DNA from: Pseudomonas sp. PIC25
Lineage (GTDB): Bacteria > Pseudomonadota > Gammaproteobacteria > Pseudomonadales > Pseudomonadaceae
DNA: 64,000 bases
Direction: 5' to 3'
Assembly: GCF_002286785.1 (NCBI RefSeq)
Contig: NZ_MUJY01000086.1
Location: 54,944-118,943, forward strand
In this document: in pieces, positions 17,954-27,833 of the stretch
Numbering within the stretch: position 1 is the stretch's first letter
Layout of the letters: each line of letters starts with the position of its first letter
Made by a program: the position numbers and the translations under genes
The notes under the pieces: model-generated
The model's database searches: none
What the model saw: the letters and a program-made list of their open reading frames with translations, nothing else
What the model was told of the DNA's origin: nothing

Positions 17954-18295
17954 TCAGACGCGGGCCTCGCGGGCGGCGCCGAGGGTGCGGACGTACTCGG
18001 CGAACGCGACGCAGGGCCCGTCCAACGCCATCCCGGCTTCGAAGTTGTCGCGCTTGGGATTGGCCCGCGACCATTGGCAGACCACGTCCACGTCGATATA
18101 GCGGGTGTGGTCTTCCGCCTCGCGGATTTTCAGGCACAACGCCAGTTCGCTGCCGGCCTCGATCGGCGCATCGGAAATCAGCCGGAAACCGCCGAACGAG
18201 ATGTCGCCGGCATAGCCCAGCAGTTCATCGTTCTCACGCAGGAGAACCCGGACACGGAATTGGTTGCGAAAGGTGACGCGGCGGTGTTGGCGCAT
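17954..18295 (-). CDS. Single-domain PilZ protein (c-di-GMP receptor)
   Basis: The 113-residue protein is a lone PilZ domain. It has the arginine motif RRVTFR (R6xxxR10) near the N-terminus and D31xSFGG (DxSxxG), the two c-di-GMP-binding motifs, so it should bind the ligand. It converges closely with the Nudix gene (two bases apart) and lies less than 2 kb from a gene for a c-di-GMP-metabolising MHYT-GGDEF-EAL protein, which may or may not be its partner. Confidence 0.85.
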   Translation of the reverse strand: MRQHRRVTFRNQFRVRVLLRENDELLGYAGDISFGGFRLISDAPIEAGSELALCLKIREAEDHTRYIDVDVVCQWSRANPKRDNFEAGMALDGPCVAFAEYVRTLGAAREARV

Positions 18296-18463
18296 GCTCT
18301 CTTCACACTTCTCAGGGTGCTGGGCTGTCGTCAGCCCGGTGGCCGCCGTGTGCGGTCGGCCATCGGGCTGCGGAGTCTCGTCAGAGCGCGGATATTACCT
18401 TCCGCCTTTATCAATCGTTCTCAAAACCCATCAAAACAGCGCTTTTCCATCACATTTCCGGCT

Positions 18464-19792
18464 TCAGGCCGGAGCAGCCGCCGCCAGTCCCGCGCGCATG
18501 TTTGCCGCATCGCGACCGAAGCTGCGTGCCGCCTGCACCAGGCAGAGCATGGCAAGGAACAACGCGGCCGGAATCAGGTACATGGCGTCATGCAGGCCGA
18601 CCGCCTTGAAGGCTTCGGTCATCTCGACGGCCCCCGCCGCGCCCATCGCCGCCTGGGCGAAGTGATCGGAGAGCAGCCCCACCACCACCGGCCCCAGGCC
18701 GCCGCCGAGCAGGTACAGCCCGGCGAAAAACAGGGCCATGGCGGTGGCACGCAGGCGCGGCTCGACCACATCCTGGATCGAGGTATAGACGCAGGTATAG
18801 AAGTTGTAGGAGAACAGCCAGCCGATGCTGAATACCGTCACGAACAGGCCGATCTCGATCCGCCCCGAGAACAGCGCGAAGCCGGTGGCGACAGAAGCGA
18901 CGAACATGCTGAAGGCGCCGAACAGCAAGCGTCCACGCTCGTTCCTCAGGTGCAGGCGGTCGGCGACCCAGCCGCCCAGGGTCAGCCCGATCAGGCCGGT
19001 GACGCCGACGATGACGCCGGTCGCCAGTGCCGCCTGTTGCAGCGAAAGCAGGAAGTAGCGCTGCAGCATCGGCACCATGAAGGAGTTGCAGGCGTAGGTG
19101 GCGAAATTGAAGGTCAGCCCGGCGATCACCAGCCACCAGAAAGTGCGGATCGCCAGGACCTTGCGCAGCGGCTTGTCCACCGGTGTGGTGGCGCTTTTCA
19201 CCGCCTCGGCCGCGCCGCGCTGCGGCTCCTTGATGAAGAACATGAACAGCGCCAGGACCAGGCCGGGCACGGCCGCGATGAAGAAGGGCGCGCGCCAGCT
19301 ATCGAACGCCTTGACCATGGCGCCGATGGTGAAATACGCCAGCAGCAGCCCCAGCGGCAGGCCGAGCATGAAGATGCCCATGGCGCGGGCACGCCGGTGC
19401 GCCGGGAAGAGGTCGCCGATCAGCGAGTTGGCCGCCGGCGCGTAGCTGGCCTCGCCCACGCCGACGCCCATGCGCACCAGCAGGAAGCTCCAGAAGTTCC
19501 AGGCCAGGCCGTTGACGGCAGTCAGCCCGCTCCAGGCCGCCAGGCCCCAGCCCATGATCTTGCGCCGCGCCCCGGTATCGGCGAGGCGCCCGAGCGGTAC
19601 CCCGGCGATGGCATAGATGATGGTGAACGCCGTGCCGATCAGGCCGATCTGGAAATCGCTGAGGCTCCACTCCATCCGGATCGGCTCGATGATGATCGCC
19701 GGGATGGTGCGGTCGAAGAAGTTGAACAGGTTGGCGAGGAACAGCAGGCACAGGATGCGCCATGCATTCGCCGCTTGCGGGGGATGCTGCAT
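18464..19792 (-). CDS. MFS transporter (Spinster-like / sugar-phosphate-type)
   Basis: From the ATG at 19792 the product has 442 residues and twelve hydrophobic helices typical of the major facilitator superfamily. The loop-2 motif reads GRLADTGARRK (about 87-97), and ARAMGIFMLG is the usual repeat in helix 5. An upstream in-frame TTG at 19843 has no better ribosome site, so the ATG is preferred. Closest in character to Spinster-like MFS annotated with unknown substrate. It diverges from the MHYT-GGDEF-EAL gene across a 363-base control region. Confidence 0.85.
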   Translation of the reverse strand: MQHPPQAANAWRILCLLFLANLFNFFDRTIPAIIIEPIRMEWSLSDFQIGLIGTAFTIIYAIAGVPLGRLADTGARRKIMGWGLAAWSGLTAVNGLAWNFWSFLLVRMGVGVGEASYAPAANSLIGDLFPAHRRARAMGIFMLGLPLGLLLAYFTIGAMVKAFDSWRAPFFIAAVPGLVLALFMFFIKEPQRGAAEAVKSATTPVDKPLRKVLAIRTFWWLVIAGLTFNFATYACNSFMVPMLQRYFLLSLQQAALATGVIVGVTGLIGLTLGGWVADRLHLRNERGRLLFGAFSMFVASVATGFALFSGRIEIGLFVTVFSIGWLFSYNFYTCVYTSIQDVVEPRLRATAMALFFAGLYLLGGGLGPVVVGLLSDHFAQAAMGAAGAVEMTEAFKAVGLHDAMYLIPAALFLAMLCLVQAARSFGRDAANMRAGLAAAAPA

Positions 19793-20155
19793 TGAGTCGT
19801 TCTCGATCCGATTGTTGTTATTGGAAAACGCAAGACACGCCAAGGCTTCCGGGCAATCTAGAAGCTGCGCCCGTTGCTGTCTGCGAACATTCGTAGGTTT
19901 TATGTAACGCGATGCGATGACGCGGAGACGGAAGGGATAAGCGAGGCATTCGAAGGGTCATGTCGTCGTCCTTTACGACCAGGGCAAAATCCATATACCC
20001 GGGCAGTCTAGAACAATTCGCTATAACTGTGATTACCAATTAGTAGAAAAGCACGGCTGCCTTACCGGAACGGCGCTTGCCCCGTCTCTATACTGATGCC
20101 AGATTGCCATTGCGATCCGTCGGACTGTCGGCCCACATCAAGGAGAAGCTGCGCT
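19793..20155. other. 363-base divergent intergenic region
   Basis: This is the control region between the MFS gene (minus) and the MHYT-GGDEF-EAL gene (plus). It is more AT-rich than its surroundings around 20000-20050. A -10-like TATACT lies at 20089-20094 ahead of the plus-strand gene, without a convincing -35. AAGGAG at 20140-20145 is the ribosome site. No ORF, repeat or RNA gene can be supported. Confidence 0.5.
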
Positions 20156-22360
20156 ATGGAATGGATGGGGCTGCGTTTTCTCTCCAGTCTGCCCGAGGAT
20201 GGGCAGGTCATTCTGGAATGCACCCACGACCCGCTGCTTGTTCTGCTGGCCTATCTGGTCGCCTCCATCGCCAGCCTGACGACGCTGGGCATGGCCGAGC
20301 GGATCGGCTATGCGGCCCACGAGCGGGCCCGCCTGTTCTGGCGCTGGGGCGGGGCCTTCTGCCTGGCAGGCGGCATCTGGGCGATGCACTTCATCGCCAT
20401 GCTGGCCTTCAATGCACCGGTGCCGTTGCGCTATGACCTGCTGGGCACCGTCATCTCCCTGCTGATCGCCTTCATTGCCGCCCTGCTGGCGATGAATACG
20501 CTCAGCCATGCCCGCCTGCAGCCGTCCCAGTATCTGATCGCCGCGGTGTGCATCGGCCTGGGCATCGCGGCCATGCACTACAGTGGCATGGCCGCCCTGC
20601 GTTCCGAGGCCACCCTGTACTACGACGCCGGGTTGTTCGTGTTATCGGTGTTCCTTGCCATCGCCGTCAGCCTGGCCGCCTTGCTGCTGGCGCTGTACTT
20701 CCGCCACGGCAACGGCATTCTCAACCTGTTGTTGAAGTACCTGGCCAGCCTAGTGATGGGTGGCGCCATCGTTTCCATGCACTTCACCGGCATGTGGGCG
20801 CTGCACCTGGTGGTGCCCGTGGGGACGCCGCTGGCCTTGCAGGGCGCGTCGGAGGTGCTGCCGCTGGCCCTGAGCCTGGGCTTGGTGACACTGCTGATCC
20901 TCGGTGGCGGGCTCAGCGCGGTCTGGGCCGACCGCAAGCTGGAAAGCAAGGAGCGCGACCTGCTGCGGGTCAATACCCTGCTCAGCCAGCTGGACCAGGC
21001 CCGTACCTCGTTGCAGATGGCGGCGCACTATGACGCCCTGACCAACCTGCTCAACCGCCGCGGCTTCAACGAGGTGTTCGCCGAGCGCTTGGAGGAACAC
21101 GCGCAACGCCACCAGTCCCTGGCGGTGATGTTCCTCGATATCGATCACTTCAAGCGGATCAACGACAGCCTCGGCCACGATGCCGGCGACGAGCTGCTCA
21201 AAGTGGTGGCGGAGCGCCTGAGCGGCACCTTTCGCGAACAGGACGTGGTGGCCCGTTTCGGCGGCGACGAATTCTGCGTGCTGGCCAGCCTGCACAACGC
21301 CGACGAGGCCCGCGACCTGGCCCAGCGGGCGATCCAGGCGATGAAGGAACCCATCGCCCTGGCCGGGCGCTGCATGGTGATGACCACCAGCATCGGCATC
21401 AGCCTGTTCCCCCAGGACGGCGAAACCTGTGAGGAGTTGCTCAAGCACGCCGACCTGGCGCTTTACCAATCGAAGGGCAGCGGGCGCAATAACATGCACT
21501 TTTTCAGCGCCCATCTGAAAGCCAAGGCCACCGTGGAACTGCAACTGGAAGAAGCGCTGCACATCGCCCTACGGGAGGAGCGCGGCCTGCAGCTCTACTA
21601 CCAACCGATCCTCGACCTGCGCAGCGGCGAGCTGAACAAGCTGGAAGCACTGGTGCGCTGGCACCATCCGCAACACGGCCTGCTCTCGCCGGATCGCTTC
21701 ATCGGCATCGCCGAAGCCAATGGTTTCATCGACGAACTGGACGACTGGGTGCTGCGCCGCGCCTGCCAGGAACTCGCCCTGCTCTGCGGCACCGGCTACC
21801 GCCTGAAGGTGGCGGTGAACTGCTCCGCGCTCAACCTCGGCCGCGAGGACCTGCCGCAGGTGGTGGACCAGGCGCTGCGGTCTTCCGGCGTGGCCCCGGC
21901 CCTGCTGGAGATCGAAGTCACCGAGAACGCCCTCATGGGCAACATCAACCAGGCCGTACCGTTGCTGCAACGCATCCGTGAGCTTGGCGTGTCGCTGTCG
22001 ATCGACGACTTCGGCACCGGCTACTCCTCGCTGGCCTACCTCAAGCGCCTGCCGCTGGACACGCTGAAGATCGACCGCTCGTTCATCCAGGACATCAACA
22101 ACTCGCAGCAGGACATGGAAATCGTCCAGGCCATCATCGTCATGGCCCATGCCCTGCGGCTCAAGGTGGTCGCCGAAGGGGTAGAGGATGCGCAGCAACT
22201 GGCTTTCCTCCGCGACCACCGTTGCGATTTCGTCCAGGGCTACCTGATCGGGCGCCCTTTGCCACTGTCACAGTTGCGCGACTACCTTGAAACGGTCCCC
22301 TTGCCGCCGCGGATGGCGGCCAACACCCAGGCGCAGGCGGCCATTCGAGCCGATTGCTGA
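20156..22360 (+). CDS. mucR: MHYT-GGDEF-EAL c-di-GMP protein (MucR-type)
   Basis: The 734-residue protein has an N-terminal MHYT membrane sensor (about 22-260; repeated motifs MHF at 77-79, MHYSGM and MHFTGM), then GGDEF and EAL domains. The I-site is R360EQD363, five residues before an intact G369GDEF373. EAL is at 497-499 and DDFGTGYSS is intact. Both domains therefore look catalytically competent, which fits MucR (the P. aeruginosa alginate-linked protein) better than NbdA, whose GGDEF site is degenerate. MHYT is thought to sense NO, CO or oxygen through copper. The gene is monocistronic. The choice of MucR over NbdA rests on this motif and memory. Confidence 0.85.
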   Translation: MEWMGLRFLSSLPEDGQVILECTHDPLLVLLAYLVASIASLTTLGMAERIGYAAHERARLFWRWGGAFCLAGGIWAMHFIAMLAFNAPVPLRYDLLGTVISLLIAFIAALLAMNTLSHARLQPSQYLIAAVCIGLGIAAMHYSGMAALRSEATLYYDAGLFVLSVFLAIAVSLAALLLALYFRHGNGILNLLLKYLASLVMGGAIVSMHFTGMWALHLVVPVGTPLALQGASEVLPLALSLGLVTLLILGGGLSAVWADRKLESKERDLLRVNTLLSQLDQARTSLQMAAHYDALTNLLNRRGFNEVFAERLEEHAQRHQSLAVMFLDIDHFKRINDSLGHDAGDELLKVVAERLSGTFREQDVVARFGGDEFCVLASLHNADEARDLAQRAIQAMKEPIALAGRCMVMTTSIGISLFPQDGETCEELLKHADLALYQSKGSGRNNMHFFSAHLKAKATVELQLEEALHIALREERGLQLYYQPILDLRSGELNKLEALVRWHHPQHGLLSPDRFIGIAEANGFIDELDDWVLRRACQELALLCGTGYRLKVAVNCSALNLGREDLPQVVDQALRSSGVAPALLEIEVTENALMGNINQAVPLLQRIRELGVSLSIDDFGTGYSSLAYLKRLPLDTLKIDRSFIQDINNSQQDMEIVQAIIVMAHALRLKVVAEGVEDAQQLAFLRDHRCDFVQGYLIGRPLPLSQLRDYLETVPLPPRMAANTQAQAAIRADC

Positions 22361-22389
22361 AAGGGTCATGGACAGCCTGACCCGAGCGA

Positions 22390-23280
22390 TCAGTGCCGGT
22401 GCTGCCGGAACATCTCCACCAACGTGGCCGGATCACGCTCGAGATTGCCCTGACTGCCGTGCAGGCGCATCAGTTGCGCCGCCAACCCGCTCAGAGGCGT
22501 CGCCGAACCCTGCTCGCGGGATAGTTTGACCGCCGTGTCGAGGTCCTTGAGCAGCGTGCGGACGTGCCACTTGACCGGCTCGAACTCGCTGGCCGCCATC
22601 TGCGGCGCGAGGATCTGCAACGGCCTGGAGTCGGCGAAACCACCGGCCAGCGCCGGGGCGATCAGCTCCGCATCCACCCCGGCCTTCTCTGCCAACGCCA
22701 CCACTTCGGCGATCACCAAAGCATTGCAGGCGACGATCATCTGGTTGCAGACCTTGGTCACCTGGCCGGCGCCGACATCGCCCATTCGGGTCAGGCGCTG
22801 GCCGAGGTGGGCGAGCACCGGGCGCACCCGCTCGATATCGTCTTCGCGCCCGCCGGCCATGATCGCCAGTGTCCCGGCTGCCGCGCCGGGCGTGCCTCCG
22901 GATACTGGCGCATCGATCCAGCGCATGCCGCTGCGACGCTCCAACTCCGCCGCCATCTCACGGGTGGCGGCCGGCTCCAGGCTGGAAAAATCCACCAACA
23001 GTTGACCCGGCCGCGCGCCTTCGACGATGCCACCGGGGCCGAACACCACCTCGCGCACCACAGCGGTGTCGGCCAGGCAGAGCATCACGATCTCCGCCGC
23101 CCCGCACAGCTCGGCCGGATTCGCAAGGCTCCGGGCACCCTGCTCCACCAGCGACGCGCACTTTTCCGGCGAGCGATTCCAGACGCTCAGCGGATAACCC
23201 GCGGCGAGCAGCCGGCGGCACATCGGCAGCCCCATCAGACCGATGCCGGCAAAAGCGAGGGAAGGCAGGGCGGTGGTCAT
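22390..23280 (-). CDS. Beta-hydroxyacid dehydrogenase (3-hydroxyisobutyrate/tartronate semialdehyde reductase family)
   Basis: The ATG at 23280 follows AGGAGACCC and gives 296 residues. The N-terminal Rossmann motif reads FAGIGLMGLPM (about 9-19); DAPVSGGTPGA (about 126-136) is the substrate-binding signature and the catalytic lysine region reads GAGQVTKVCNQM (about 171-182). Members reduce or oxidise short beta-hydroxyacids with NAD(P). It converges with the MHYT gene and stands alone, so the substrate (3-hydroxyisobutyrate, tartronate semialdehyde or succinic semialdehyde) cannot be chosen. Confidence 0.85.
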   Translation of the reverse strand: MTTALPSLAFAGIGLMGLPMCRRLLAAGYPLSVWNRSPEKCASLVEQGARSLANPAELCGAAEIVMLCLADTAVVREVVFGPGGIVEGARPGQLLVDFSSLEPAATREMAAELERRSGMRWIDAPVSGGTPGAAAGTLAIMAGGREDDIERVRPVLAHLGQRLTRMGDVGAGQVTKVCNQMIVACNALVIAEVVALAEKAGVDAELIAPALAGGFADSRPLQILAPQMAASEFEPVKWHVRTLLKDLDTAVKLSREQGSATPLSGLAAQLMRLHGSQGNLERDPATLVEMFRQHRH

Positions 23281-23419
23281 CGCGGGTCTCCTAAGTGGTT
23301 TCGAGTGACGCATCTTACCGCGCCATCAGAAACCATCCGCATACGCTGCCTGATGTTTATTCGCCAGCCAGCCTCTATAATCCGCCCGCTTTTTCCGCTA
23401 TTGAACCGGAGAACCCGTC

Positions 23420-24271
23420 ATGCTCAAGCGTACCCTGGCGCTCGCCGCCGGCTTTGCCCTGTCTTTGTCCGCCGTTTTTTCCCATGCCGCCGAGGTACTG
23501 AAAGTCTCGGCCATTCCCGATGAAGCCCCCACCGAACTGCTGCGCAAGTTCAAGCCGCTGGGCGCCTATCTGGAAAAGGAGCTGGGTATGGAAGTCCAGT
23601 TCGTGCCGGTATCCGACTACGCCGCCGTGGTCGAAGCCATCGCCGCCGACCGTATCGACATGGCCTGGCTGGGGGGCTTCACCTTCGTCCAGACCCGCCT
23701 GAAGACCGGCAACGCCATCCCATTGGTGCAGCGCGAGCAGGACGAGAAGTTCACCAGCACCTTCATCAGCGCCGACCCCGCCGTCAAATCCCTGCAGGAT
23801 CTCAAGGGCAAAACCTTCGCCTTCGGCTCGGTGTCCTCTACCTCGGGCAGCCTGATGCCGCGCTATTTCATGCTGCAGGACGGCATCAAGCCGGAAGAAT
23901 TCTTCAGCCGCGTCGCCTACTCCGGCGCCCATGACGCCACCGCCGCCTGGGTCGAGGCCGGCAAGGCCGACGGCGGCGTGCTCAACACCTCGGTCTGGGA
24001 AAAGCTGGTCGCCGCCGGCAAGGTCGACACCAGCAAAGTCAAGGTCTTCGCCACCACCCCGACCTACTACGACTACAACTGGACCGTCCGCGGCAGTCTC
24101 GACCCGGCCCTGGCCCAGAAGATCAAGGCGGCGTTCCTCGCCCTCGATCCGGCCAACCCCGAGCACAAGGCGATCCTCGACCTGCAGGCCGCCAGCCGCT
24201 TCGTCGAGACCAAGCCGGAGAACTACACCGGGATCGAGGAAGCCGCCCGCGCAGCCGGCCTGTTGAAGTGA
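23420..24271 (+). CDS. PhnD-like ABC substrate-binding protein (phosphonate/phosphite or putative selenate type)
   Basis: A 283-residue periplasmic binding protein with a signal peptide ending near SHA (residue 23). The fold is PhnD/TRAP-like: [16 protein letters not shown] at the start, [20 protein letters not shown] (about 80-91) and [13 protein letters not shown] (about 135-147). These motifs fit the branch annotated as putative selenate ABC binding proteins more than classical PhnD, but ligand prediction within the family is unreliable. It starts a four-gene operon: the ATPase overlaps its stop and two permeases follow. Confidence 0.82.
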   Translation: MLKRTLALAAGFALSLSAVFSHAAEVLKVSAIPDEAPTELLRKFKPLGAYLEKELGMEVQFVPVSDYAAVVEAIAADRIDMAWLGGFTFVQTRLKTGNAIPLVQREQDEKFTSTFISADPAVKSLQDLKGKTFAFGSVSSTSGSLMPRYFMLQDGIKPEEFFSRVAYSGAHDATAAWVEAGKADGGVLNTSVWEKLVAAGKVDTSKVKVFATTPTYYDYNWTVRGSLDPALAQKIKAAFLALDPANPEHKAILDLQAASRFVETKPENYTGIEEAARAAGLLK

Positions 24272-25074
24272 ACCTGCGTCTGTCCGGCGTGGGTCTGACC
24301 CATGCCGACGGCCAGCCGGCGCTGCATGGCATCGACCTGGAGATCGCCCGTGGCGAGCGCGTCGCCCTCATCGGGCCGTCCGGTGCCGGCAAGACCAGCC
24401 TGCTGCGATTGCTGGCCACCGGCCTGAAACCCAGCGCCGGGCGACTCGAACTGCTCGACGCGGAACCCTGGTCGCTGTCCGCGGCGGCCCGGCAGAAATT
24501 GCGTGCTCGTATCGGCCTGATCCACCAGGCTCCACCCCTGCCGCCGCGCCAACGGGTGGTCACCGCCGTTCTCGCCGGACGTCTCGGCCAGTGGTCGCTG
24601 GGCAAGAGCCTGCTCAGCCTGCTGCACCCGGTGGACAGCGTCGGCGCCGAAGCGGCCCTGGCGCGCCTGGACCTGGGCGACAAACTGTTCCAGCGCTGCG
24701 ACCAGCTCTCCGGCGGCCAGTTGCAGCGGGTGGGCATCGCCCGCGTGCTCTACCAGGCGCCGGACCTGATCCTCGCCGACGAGCCGGTCTCCGCCATGGA
24801 CCCGGTCCTTGCCGGCCATACCCTCGGTGTACTCAACCGTGAGGCCGAGGCCCGTGGCATCACCCTGCTCGCCAGCCTGCACGCGGTGGACCTGGCCCTA
24901 GCGCATTTCCCGCGCATCGTCGGCATCCGCGACGGCCGCATCGTCTTCGACCATCCGGCCCATGAGGTCGGCCAGGCCGAACTGGATGCGCTCTACGCCA
25001 ACGAGCAATTGCAGGCCAGCGTGCCCGCCTCCGCTCCGCCGGCGCCGGTCACTCTGCACATCCCGCGATGCTGA
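24268..25074 (+). CDS. ABC importer ATPase (PhnC-like)
   Basis: This 268-residue ATPase starts at a GTG overlapping the binding-protein stop (GTGA). Walker A is GPSGAGKT (about 36-43), the signature is LSGGQLQR (about 149-156) and Walker B is LILADEP (about 168-174). It is the PhnC-like motor of the importer. The last 25 residues form a Pro/Ala-rich tail. The first permease starts within its final codons. Confidence 0.88.
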   Translation: MNLRLSGVGLTHADGQPALHGIDLEIARGERVALIGPSGAGKTSLLRLLATGLKPSAGRLELLDAEPWSLSAAARQKLRARIGLIHQAPPLPPRQRVVTAVLAGRLGQWSLGKSLLSLLHPVDSVGAEAALARLDLGDKLFQRCDQLSGGQLQRVGIARVLYQAPDLILADEPVSAMDPVLAGHTLGVLNREAEARGITLLASLHAVDLALAHFPRIVGIRDGRIVFDHPAHEVGQAELDALYANEQLQASVPASAPPAPVTLHIPRC

Positions 25075-25895
25075 ACGCTGCGCCCCGCGATCCCGCCGCC
25101 TTGCCGCGCCTGGTCCTGACCGTCCTGGCGCTGGCCCTGTTGTGGCCGGGCCTGCGGCTCAGCGAACTGGACCTGGGCGTGCTGGTGCAGGGCGACAACG
25201 CGCGCAGCATGGGCCGCTTCGTCTCGGCCTTCTGGCCACCGGAGCACGGCAGCGAATTCCTCGCCCTGCTCGGCCGCGCCACCCTGGAAACCCTGGCCAT
25301 CGCCACCGCCGGCATGTCCCTGGCCCTGCTCATTGCGTTTCCCGCCGCCCTGCTCGCCTCCCGCGCCCTGTCGCTGAGCGCCCTGCCACGTGGCGGACGT
25401 CCGGCCTGGTGGGCGCGCCTGCTGCGCTGGCCGGTGCGAGGCCTGTTGATCGTGCTGCGCAGCGTGCCGGAGATAGTCTGGGCGCTGCTGTTCGTCCGTG
25501 CCGTCGGCCTCGGCCCCACGGCCGGCGTGCTAGCCATCGCCATCACCTACAGCGGCATGCTCGGCAAGGTCTATGCAGAAATCTTCGAGTCGGTGGACGC
25601 CCGGCCGTCCCGCGCGCTGCTGGTCGCCGGCAGTTCGCGGCTGGCCGCGTTCGCCTATGGCATTCTGCCGAACGCGGCGGCGGAGATGCTCTCCTATACC
25701 GTCTACCGCTGGGAATGCGCGATCCGTGCCTCGGTGGTAATGGGTTTCGTCGGCGCCGGCGGGCTGGGCCAGCAGATCGATCTGTCGCTGCGCATGTTCG
25801 CAGGCGGCGAAGTGGCCAGCATGCTGCTCACTTTCCTTGCCCTGGTGCTGCTCGCCGACCAGCTCAGCCGTTTCCTGCGGGCACGCCTGACATGA
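25068..25895 (+). CDS. ABC importer permease 1 (PhnE-like)
   Basis: The 275-residue membrane protein has about six helices and the binding-protein-dependent permease domain with an EAA-like loop near [22 protein letters not shown]. The short motif [12 protein letters not shown] (about 224-235) is typical of PhnE-family permeases. It overlaps both neighbours, so it is translated in step with them. Confidence 0.86.
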   Translation: MLNAAPRDPAALPRLVLTVLALALLWPGLRLSELDLGVLVQGDNARSMGRFVSAFWPPEHGSEFLALLGRATLETLAIATAGMSLALLIAFPAALLASRALSLSALPRGGRPAWWARLLRWPVRGLLIVLRSVPEIVWALLFVRAVGLGPTAGVLAIAITYSGMLGKVYAEIFESVDARPSRALLVAGSSRLAAFAYGILPNAAAEMLSYTVYRWECAIRASVVMGFVGAGGLGQQIDLSLRMFAGGEVASMLLTFLALVLLADQLSRFLRARLT

Positions 25896-26659
25896 AACGC
25901 CTGGGCAACTACATCCTGTTGCTGACGCTGCTGATGGCAGTGGCGGCTTCGTTCATCTACCTCGGCATCGACCTTGGCGAACTGGGCAGCACCCGCAGCC
26001 TGCGGCAGATGGGGCAGTACGCGGCGAGCTTCCTCTCGCCGGACTTCTCCGCCGGGCACCTGCACGCCATCGGCCAGGGCGCGCTGGAAACCCTCGCCAT
26101 GTCGGCAATCGGCACGTTGCTGGCGGCGATTCTCGGTCTGGCCCTGGCATTGCCGGCCGCCGGGCGTTGCGGGCGGTTCGCCCTGAGTGCGTCGCGCCTG
26201 CTGCTCAACGCCCTGCGCGCGGTGCCGGAGCTGGTCTGGGCCGCGCTCATGGTGCTCGCCGCCGGCCTCGGCCCGAACGCCGGCACCCTGGCGCTCGCTC
26301 TGCATACCGCCGGGGTCCTCGGCCGCCTGTTCGCCGAAGCGCTGGAAAACACCCCGCCGGAGCCGGCCGAATCCGTACACCTGGCGGGCGGCGGACGCAT
26401 CGCCGCCTTCTGCTACGGCACGTTGCCGACGCTCTGGCCGCAACTCTTGGCCTACATGCTCTATCGCTGGGAAAACAATATCCGCATGGCCAGCGTGCTC
26501 GGCTTCGTCGGTGCCGGCGGCCTGGGGCAAATGCTCTACGTGAGTCTCAGCCTGTTCCAGGAGGCCCAGGCTGCTACGGTAATCCTGGCCATGCTTCTGC
26601 TGGTGCTGGCGGTGGATGCGCTGAGCGGCTGGCTGAGGCAGCGCTGGGTGGCGGGCTGA
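25892..26659 (+). CDS. ABC importer permease 2 (PhnE-like)
   Basis: From the ATG at 25892, which overlaps the upstream stop, the product has 255 residues. The same frame is open upstream only as a shadow. It is a second PhnE-like permease with [14 protein letters not shown] near the C-terminus, clearly related to permease 1. Two different permeases suggest a heterodimeric channel, as in PhnE1/PhnE2 systems. No further gene follows in this direction. Confidence 0.86.
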   Translation: MKRLGNYILLLTLLMAVAASFIYLGIDLGELGSTRSLRQMGQYAASFLSPDFSAGHLHAIGQGALETLAMSAIGTLLAAILGLALALPAAGRCGRFALSASRLLLNALRAVPELVWAALMVLAAGLGPNAGTLALALHTAGVLGRLFAEALENTPPEPAESVHLAGGGRIAAFCYGTLPTLWPQLLAYMLYRWENNIRMASVLGFVGAGGLGQMLYVSLSLFQEAQAATVILAMLLLVLAVDALSGWLRQRWVAG

Positions 26660-26704
26660 CACGTAAGGAGCGAGGGGTGAGGCGTAGATGCTACCCCTCC
26701 GGGT

Positions 26705-27070
26705 TCATAGGCCGTCTTTTTCCAGGTGGTCGAGGTTGACCGACTCGCCCGAGTGGGCGCCGAGCTTTTGGCGGATGTCCTCGAACATCCGGTCGTACTC
26801 GTCATGGGCGCGCATGATCAGGCTGTGGTTGGTCGGCAATCCGTGCCTGGCCGCGATGCGGGTTGCGACGGCGGCGAAGTTGAACGCGGTGTCGCGGTGC
26901 ATCTCGAACTCTTCCTCGAAGCGCTTGCCAGCCACCTCGCCTTTCATGCGGAAGTGCAGCATAGGCCCTTCCTTCGGGTCCTGGCGCACCTCGTAATAGA
27001 GATCGACGGCATACCCCGGCTGGTCGCCCATAGGCGTGCTCGCGCGATGCAGATGCCCCGGTTCGAACAT
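26705..27070 (-). CDS. DUF5064-like conserved Pseudomonas protein
   Basis: This 121-residue cytoplasmic protein starts MFEPGHLH and contains YAVDLYYEVRQDPKEGPMLHF (about 20-40), a run I associate with the Pseudomonas DUF5064 family. It has an alpha/beta look with an amphipathic C-terminal half and no signal peptide. Its function is unknown. It lies just 3' of the importer operon on the opposite strand and next to the DUF2288 gene in the same direction. Confidence 0.6.
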   Translation of the reverse strand: MFEPGHLHRASTPMGDQPGYAVDLYYEVRQDPKEGPMLHFRMKGEVAGKRFEEEFEMHRDTAFNFAAVATRIAARHGLPTNHSLIMRAHDEYDRMFEDIRQKLGAHSGESVNLDHLEKDGL

Positions 27071-27137
27071 GATGGCGTCCCCTGCTGATAAGTCGCCTCC
27101 AGTCTAGCGCGACCCTGGCATGGCGAATTGCCCTGGG

Positions 27138-27455
27138 TCAGTGCAGGGAGGGGCTTTCGGCGCGCTCCTGGACCAGCACCCAGGGCGCTACCACCACCGC
27201 CCACAAGTGCGGATCGCGCGCCAGCAGGTCCTGGGCCCGCGTCTCTTCCACCTTGGCCAACTGCCCGGCGCCCAGCCATCCGGCGACCTTGGCCTGGTCA
27301 TCCTCGGCCACGGCCAGCGCCACCTCCACCAGATCGAGATGCCCCTCCACCCAGAGCAGCGCGCCGCGGGCGAAAAAAGGCTGCAATTCCTGCCAGGTGA
27401 TGGGCGCGGTCTCGCCGAGCAGCTTGGCATAGAGGGTGCTAGCGTGTTCCGTCAT
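27138..27455 (-). CDS. DUF2288 family protein
   Basis: From the ATG at 27455 the product has 105 residues, with a GGGGAA ribosome site upstream; ATG 27470 is an alternative. TLYAKLLGETAPITWQELQPFF near the start and GALLWVEGHLDLVEVALA (about 30-48) match DUF2288, small proteins of gammaproteobacteria with no known function. It is probably cytoplasmic. Confidence 0.72.
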   Translation of the reverse strand: MTEHASTLYAKLLGETAPITWQELQPFFARGALLWVEGHLDLVEVALAVAEDDQAKVAGWLGAGQLAKVEETRAQDLLARDPHLWAVVVAPWVLVQERAESPSLH

Positions 27456-27833
27456 GGCTTGGTTCCCCATCGAAAAAAGGGCGTCATGATAACGTCGACG
27501 CCCTGCCCGGCAAGCACCGGGCGGCAATTGGCGCAGGGCCAGCTATGCTCGTTGGCACTGCCGCCCCAAAAAGGAGCAGCCATGACCTCCGGGTCACCGA
27601 CAAACCTGATTCAACGCAAGGAGCACGCCTCAAATAGCAACGCCGTTTTTCTATACATTTGTTGTATTTAAGCGACACATGTCTCGTCATCCCTCAAGTG
27701 TCGGCTTTTCAAGCGATAAAGCCGCACTCTACACTGTTCCGGTACAGTTGCCGGGGGGTATGACCGGGGCGCTTCCTTCCCGGTTCTGCAGCTTTGGCCG
27801 CGAGAACTAAAACAAAACAAAGAGTGGAGCACT
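27456..27833. other. 378-base region upstream of braC
   Basis: The region holds a GCCCGG / CCGGGC hairpin (about 27503-27521), an inverted CGACAC / GTGTCG pair (27673-27702) just ahead of the proposed promoter, and the untranslated leader of braC. No ORF with a credible ribosome site is present. The CGACAC pair could be an operator, but nothing ties it to a named regulator. Confidence 0.4.
27706..27735 (+). promoter_or_regulatory. Candidate sigma-70 promoter of braC
   Basis: TTTTCA at 27706-27711 and TACACT at 27730-27735 are spaced by 18 bases, about 100 bases ahead of the braC ATG. It is the best match in the leader, though both boxes deviate from consensus. Confidence 0.35.

Noticed and set aside
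17771..19795. 674-codon plus-strand open frame opposite the PilZ and MFS genes
   Set aside because: It is antisense to genes with clear families and is a GC-driven artefact.
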